NCBI GenBank assembly: GCA_963920665.1
Contig: OY987265.1
Coordinates: 4,655,001 to 4,719,000 of the forward strand
Direction of reading: 5' to 3'
DNA from: Straminergon stramineum
Taxonomy: Eukaryota; Streptophyta; Bryopsida; Hypnales; Calliergonaceae
DNA: 64,000 bases
The position numbers were made by a program, and so were the translations under genes. Each line of letters begins with the position of its first letter. Position 1 is the first letter of the stretch. Positions 59,217 through 64,000 of this stretch are shown piece after piece. The notes beneath the pieces were generated by a model, which had not been told where the DNA came from, did no database searches, and was given only the letters and a program-made list of their open reading frames with translations.

Positions 59217-62200
59217 TCACTTCTTGCCGCCAAATCCACCAAACCCCCCACTTCCTTTTGATGAAGCTTTGACTCCAGATTCCGCAAGCTGAGACGCAAA
59301 ACCTCGACTCTTTTTCCTCTTTGCTGTGCCTGGCGCTGCCTGCAAGCCGTGTACCAGTGAATGAAAACAAAGATCAAATGACCAAAAGTGGCAGTTTCCA
59401 TCTGCTTGGGAGCTGACAAAAATCATATAGGAAGCTTCAAGGATGGTAGCAGAATGTACCAATAGAAAGAGAAAACCATACCGTACATTCTATTACGATA
59501 CAAATATCTTTAGAAAGTTACCATAATCAACTATTAGCTTCCAAAGTGGACTATTTTTGGGGTGGACACCTAGGGGTTCAATAGGGGTTAAACAACAATC
59601 ATAAGTGAGATGTGTTGACTTACCTTCCTTCCTCCTTTTAATGCATCATCTAGGCCCTCCATGCCAGGTATTGAGCCACCTTGCATCATAGTAGCCAAAT
59701 TCTTCATCCGCGCTCGCATTTGGAATAGTTGAGCTACCAAAGCACTAACCTGAAAAGAATAGTTGCAAATGAAGAGTACATTAGTGGCAGAATCCTTCAC
59801 TAACACAAAACCGACACATATCAACAATATCCCAAATGAAAGTACAAGCCCAAGCATCAGAGGAACAAATAAACTTGCCAGCAAAAACTTTCCATTTAAA
59901 AAATACTGCACACAGGTATTACCTGCTCTTGAGATCTTCCAGAACCCACAGCAACTCTTCGTCTTCTCGAAGGAGACTTCGCAAGTAGCTCTGGGTCGGC
60001 TCTCTCCTCTGCAGGATCAACAAAGGGACAGAAACCGCTGAAATATATGAAGAGACGAAATTAAAATGCTGGCCCAGGACAAGCTAACTAAAAAAGTACT
60101 TCCAATTGGTGCTGACTGAAAATTACGAAATTGAGAAACGAATTCAGATATTCTATACTACAACTTCTTGCTGCCAGATTGATTCACTCACTAGGAGTCA
60201 TTGATTGGATCATAGATTCCATGATTTTCAGACTCTTCTCAGCATCACGGATTTGTTGAGGAGTCACCTGCTCATTCATCGACATGCAAGTTTAGACTAT
60301 CAAATCCAGGTTAAGCAGAGGATCGTTCAATCCATAAGTAAATAATACAATAACAATAAGCGACGAGCGAATCCAACTGATCAAAACTGCAGAGAACAAG
60401 GACCAATGTAACATAACGCAGCCTAGACTGTAATCATATTCTGAGTGTCTGAAAATCACGATGATATCAATACTAGCGGGAGCAGAACCTTATTCATGCC
60501 AGGAATGAACTTCATGACACTGCTCATGGAACCCATCCGAGCCAAATTCCGTGTCTGAGAAAGGAAGTCATTGAAGTCAAATTTAGACTCCATTATTCTC
60601 TTCTGCATTTGCTCTGCGTCCTCTTTGACCATCTGCAAAAGAAAAAAAATGATAACAAGAATGCTTAGTTTATGAGAGTGATATACGACGACTATCCATA
60701 CAATAATAATGTGTGTGTGCGGTGTGTGGGATGGGGGTGGGGGGATAAATTAGTCATGCCGTTCCACCCTAGGTGCACAGTCGGGATATTTATTGGGACA
60801 AAGGGTTACAAAATATGCACAGCGCTAGGGTATTCTTTTCCTTGATAATGTTGAAACAGTATGCCCTCTGGAACATGGTGCAACAAAAGGAAATTCATAA
60901 GAAGGGCATACAAAGTTAGGTAGAGTTTAGGTGTCCATGTTTCAAGAATCATGACAAATTCTGAAGGCATTTTTAACATGTTTATTTCCTTGTAAAATAA
61001 CTTGTATATTTCCTTGCATAGAAAAGGCATTTTCTAATTTTCATTGTTTCTGGATGGTGTGTATTCATATTATTATTTCTTAGCTGTACATTGTATGAAC
61101 AATTCTTTTTTTCATCTAATTATTTTAAAATATAGGGATATTTATTCCATGGATATAGGCATATAGTATTTGGATTTTAAAATTAGTGAAAGACCCACCT
61201 CCCCCCCACTTTACCCACGCCCGTATAGAGAAACAAAACAAATAAACATGAAAGGATAGCCCAAGTTGGCAGCTTTCACGTACCACTTCTTGTGCCTTCT
61301 CCACAAATGTCAACACATCTCCCATGCCTAGTATGCGGCTGGCCATTCGATCAGGATAAAAAGGCTCCAACGCTGTCATGCCCTCTCCCTCTCCTACAAA
61401 CTTAATTGGTTTTCCAGAGACCTGCAAGTCCAGGTGGAGAGTCAAACAATAAATACACGAACAAACTGGAAATGATAGATCATAAAAACTTGCCGAATTG
61501 TTGATCGCATTTGAGAAAGGAATATCTGTATGACTGCAAGGCAATGGAGTGAACTCATTTGCGAATAGCAATCATTAACGACCTCTTTGACGCTCAATGC
61601 AGCTCCACCTCGAGAGTCACCATCAAGCTTTGTCAGAATGGCACCAGTAATGCCTACTTCCAGATTAAATGATGCCACCAAACCTGACATTTAAAAAACA
61701 AAAACAAGACAAAACATCCAGACATTAGAATATGTTTGAAAGAATGGTATCGCATACTAGGAAACAGCACAGGTTAACCCCTAAGTGCTTAAGTGGTCAA
61801 AAGCACCTGCTTCAATATCTGTGGGAGTTCAGTAAATCGTTTAGGAAGCTTCAAAGAAGGAAGCACAATGTACCAATCGAAAGAGGAACGCATAGCCTAC
61901 ATTTTGAGCGATAGAAATATGTTGTGAACGTTACTATAATTAGCTTCCAAGGGGAAGCTTCTACTTTTATCTTGAACACTTAAGGGGTAAACAACTTTGA
62001 AGTCCTCTGAGGTCAATGGAAGCATAGACAACAAGTGCAAAAGACAACATGCTCTAGGTTGGCTACAAACTACGAGCATGACTAGATATGCTTGGGTATT
62101 AAAAGTGTACAATTCCCCAAAAAGGACCATGCTGTCTCGAGAGTAAGCTCGTCTCCCGAGACCAGAAACAATATTATCTAGACAGAAGCATAACATCCCA

Positions 62201-63809
62201 CACATGCTTGATAGAGGAGCAATTTGTACCTGCAGCTTCTTGGCCAGTCATCGCATCCACTACTAGTAGAACTTCCGTAGGATTCACGACTTGTTTAATC
62301 TGCTTCAGCTCATCCATCATGCCACGATCTACCTGCCCTCAAACAGCAGCTGTTCAATAAGCCTAAAATTATGCAAGACAAGCAACGATTGTGGCCTAAT
62401 CAAGTTTTCCTAATAAGACGAAATCAGCGCAACAGAATCACGCGCCCACGTGTGAACGTAATTTCCAAGTTCAAGAGTTTTGAACACGAAGGGCCTAATA
62501 CGTAAAAACAATGTGAATTTCGTTCAAATCATAAAGGTATAGTGACAGAAGATTTATACCTGAAGGCGTCCGGCTGTATCAACGATTATAACATCTATAC
62601 CTTTTTTCTTGGCCTCAGCAAGACCCAGCTTTGCAATCTCTGCTGGCCGTAATTGATTTCCAGCTTCAAATACAGGGACCTCCACCTGCAAAGTCAAGCA
62701 CGCAATTTCAGATATACTGGCATAATTGACCAGGATGACGTTCAACAGACAGCATGATAGAGCCGCTAAGAAAAAAGACTCACCTGCTTTCCTAGAGTAA
62801 CGAGCTGATCAATGGCTGCTGGCCTATACACATCTGTCGCCAACATCATGCAGCTCTTACCCTGCACCCAGAGGATATGATAATAAGAAATTTTTTGTAC
62901 GATCAGAAATTCCAAGAGCTGTGATTCAAGCAAAGAACTCACTCAGCACCTGGACAGGTGCTAAAAAGACACTACTCAGGACCCTTGTGTTTACGACAAT
63001 CCTACCAAGAATTTGTGGCAATATTGTCAAACTATCAAGCACTTGTGGCATACTGTCAAACTTAGAAGTTTTTTGCACTTCGACGTATGCTAATCAGAAC
63101 TTACGAAAGTATAAATCCTCTTCTAATTCAACCTCCCAGAAAATATACCTTTTTCTGGCAGAAAAGTGCAAGCTTTCCACACGCAGTTGTCTTTCCCACA
63201 CCCTGTAATCCCGCCATCAGAATGACGGTAGGCCCAGTTTTGGCAAACTCAATGCCAACCATTTCTCCACCCATGAGAGTCACCAACTCATCATTGACCA
63301 CCTGCATTACCATCCACCTTTTCAATACCCTAGACTGGTAACAGAATTTTTACTCTATAAGTGCATCAGAGACAAGAAGCATCTAGACTGACACTCGCAA
63401 ACAACAGAGAGGAAATAGGAAACGGATTAAACTGGACAGTCTAGCGAGACCGAAGGGTGGAATATACATACCTTCACAAGCTGTTGATCTGGTCTTACAC
63501 CTCGAACGACTCCCATGCCTATGGCCTTATCTCCTACGGACTTCACAAATCTTCGGACAACTGGCAAACTCACCTGCGCAAGTGGGCAAAACTCTCAATA
63601 TGGAAAGCATTTCAAACGCTTACACAAGTTTCAGACATGATCTAAAATTTCAGAAAAATTGGAGCTGCCAGAACAGTACTACACTTTGTGTAGTCTAAAC
63701 GCGCAGCAGTTTGAAATCATTGTAGGCTCCGAGATACGTACATCAGCCTCAAGCAGTGCTCTTCGTATATCTTTGATGGGCTCCTTGATGTTATCTTTTG
63801 TCAAAACAT
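59217..63809 (-). CDS. cpSRP54: chloroplast signal recognition particle 54 kDa subunit (cpSRP54/FFC), 5'-incomplete
   Basis: Thirteen exons on the minus strand: 63809-63742, 63573-63472, 63301-63149, 62861-62784, 62685-62560, 62332-62230, 61683-61583, 61421-61284, 60632-60489, 60267-60192, 60008-59923, 59749-59624, 59339-59217; 473 residues to the stop. The transit peptide and first part of the N domain lie beyond the window. GTPase marks: GLQGVGKTT (P-loop), [22 protein letters not shown]. The M domain includes [12 protein letters not shown] and [14 protein letters not shown]. The C-tail has [10 protein letters not shown], the position of the cpSRP43-binding ARRKR motif of Arabidopsis, which separates it from cytosolic SRP54. 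It targets thylakoid membrane proteins, both co-translationally and, with cpSRP43 and FtsY, light-harvesting proteins. All exon phases join without a gap. Two donors are weak (GAG|GTCGTT at 61582, AAG|GTTCTG at 60488). Confidence 0.95.
59378..59587. mobile_element. TTAA MITE, family E, in cpSRP54 last intron
   Basis: Matches 61778-61987 (blocks TAGGAAGCTTCAA, AATGTACCAATMGAAAGAG, ATTAGCTTCCAA). The right end is AATAGGGG plus TTAA at 59588-59591; the left terminus has decayed. It makes up most of the 284-bp intron and lies ~40 bp upstream of the acceptor in transcript sense. Confidence 0.65.
60700..60750. repeat. GT/G-rich tract in cpSRP54 intron
   Basis: GTGTGTGTGCGGTGTG followed by GGGATGGGGGTGGGGGG. 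On the transcribed RNA this is a C-rich tract. Confidence 0.7.
61778..61987. mobile_element. TTAA MITE, family E, in cpSRP54 intron (210 bp)
   Basis: TTAA at 61774-61777 and TAAA at 61988-61991. Ends CCCCTAAGTGCTTAAGTGG and CACTTAAGGGG are inverted. Inserted in the intron between exons 62332-62230 and 61683-61583. Confidence 0.8.
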
Positions 63810-64000
63810 CTGCAGCATCAATTGAAAGTCAGATAATCGCCACAGAAACTAATATTCCAGCAATACTCAAGCAGGCCACAAAAGTCTCACAATAAGGATT
63901 TTCAGAGTTCGCGGTTTCATCAGCAATTACGTTGTTTGTCTGCAAATCTGGCCCCAGACTCTTGTCTCGAAGTGCTAACCCGTAATAGAGATTAGTCTGC

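Overview
This is a nuclear window from a land plant or close streptophyte. The evidence is a chloroplast-type SRP54 gene, a plant GH17 beta-1,3-glucanase with an X8 domain and predicted GPI tail, a plant GT14 (BC10-like) glycosyltransferase, an eIF5 with a plant-type MALQN start and a telo-box/site II promoter, and GT-AG introns. The genome looks large and repeat-rich: genes are islands of higher GC in AT-rich DNA that is mostly short non-autonomous transposons. The repeat content, with no recognised LTR retrotransposon and a Tc1-type transposase relic, hints at a non-seed plant such as a bryophyte or lycophyte, but the species cannot be fixed from the sequence.

Layout: 1-7.7 kb is repeats plus a GC-rich island at 6.17-6.42 kb. 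A three-exon GT14 gene (+) runs from 7725 to 11549, and the two-exon GH17-X8 glucanase (-) runs from 15255 to 13338, convergent with it. From 16 to 49 kb there is no intact gene I can support. That stretch holds a frameshifted Tc1-like transposase, many TTAA-flanked elements, a CACTA-type MITE, TA-flanked MITEs, a large hairpin element and copies of a ~2 kb dispersed repeat containing ~75-bp tandem units. eIF5 (+) is at 50596-52011 in one coding exon behind a probable leader intron. A third copy of the dispersed repeat, a 62-bp tandem array and a NAM-associated/trihelix-like pseudogene fill 53-57.6 kb. The 3' thirteen exons of cpSRP54 (-) occupy 63809-59217; its 5' end lies beyond the window.

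The four genes are functionally unrelated (cell wall or Golgi glycosylation, callose turnover, translation initiation, thylakoid protein targeting) and do not form a cluster. The most informative signal is the set of elements bounded by TTAA with termini CCCCTAAAGGACC or CCCTTAAAGGAC. One copy sits inside another with a precise TTAA duplication, which is a piggyBac-like (or Kolobok-like) integration signature. No transposase for this set was seen in the window.
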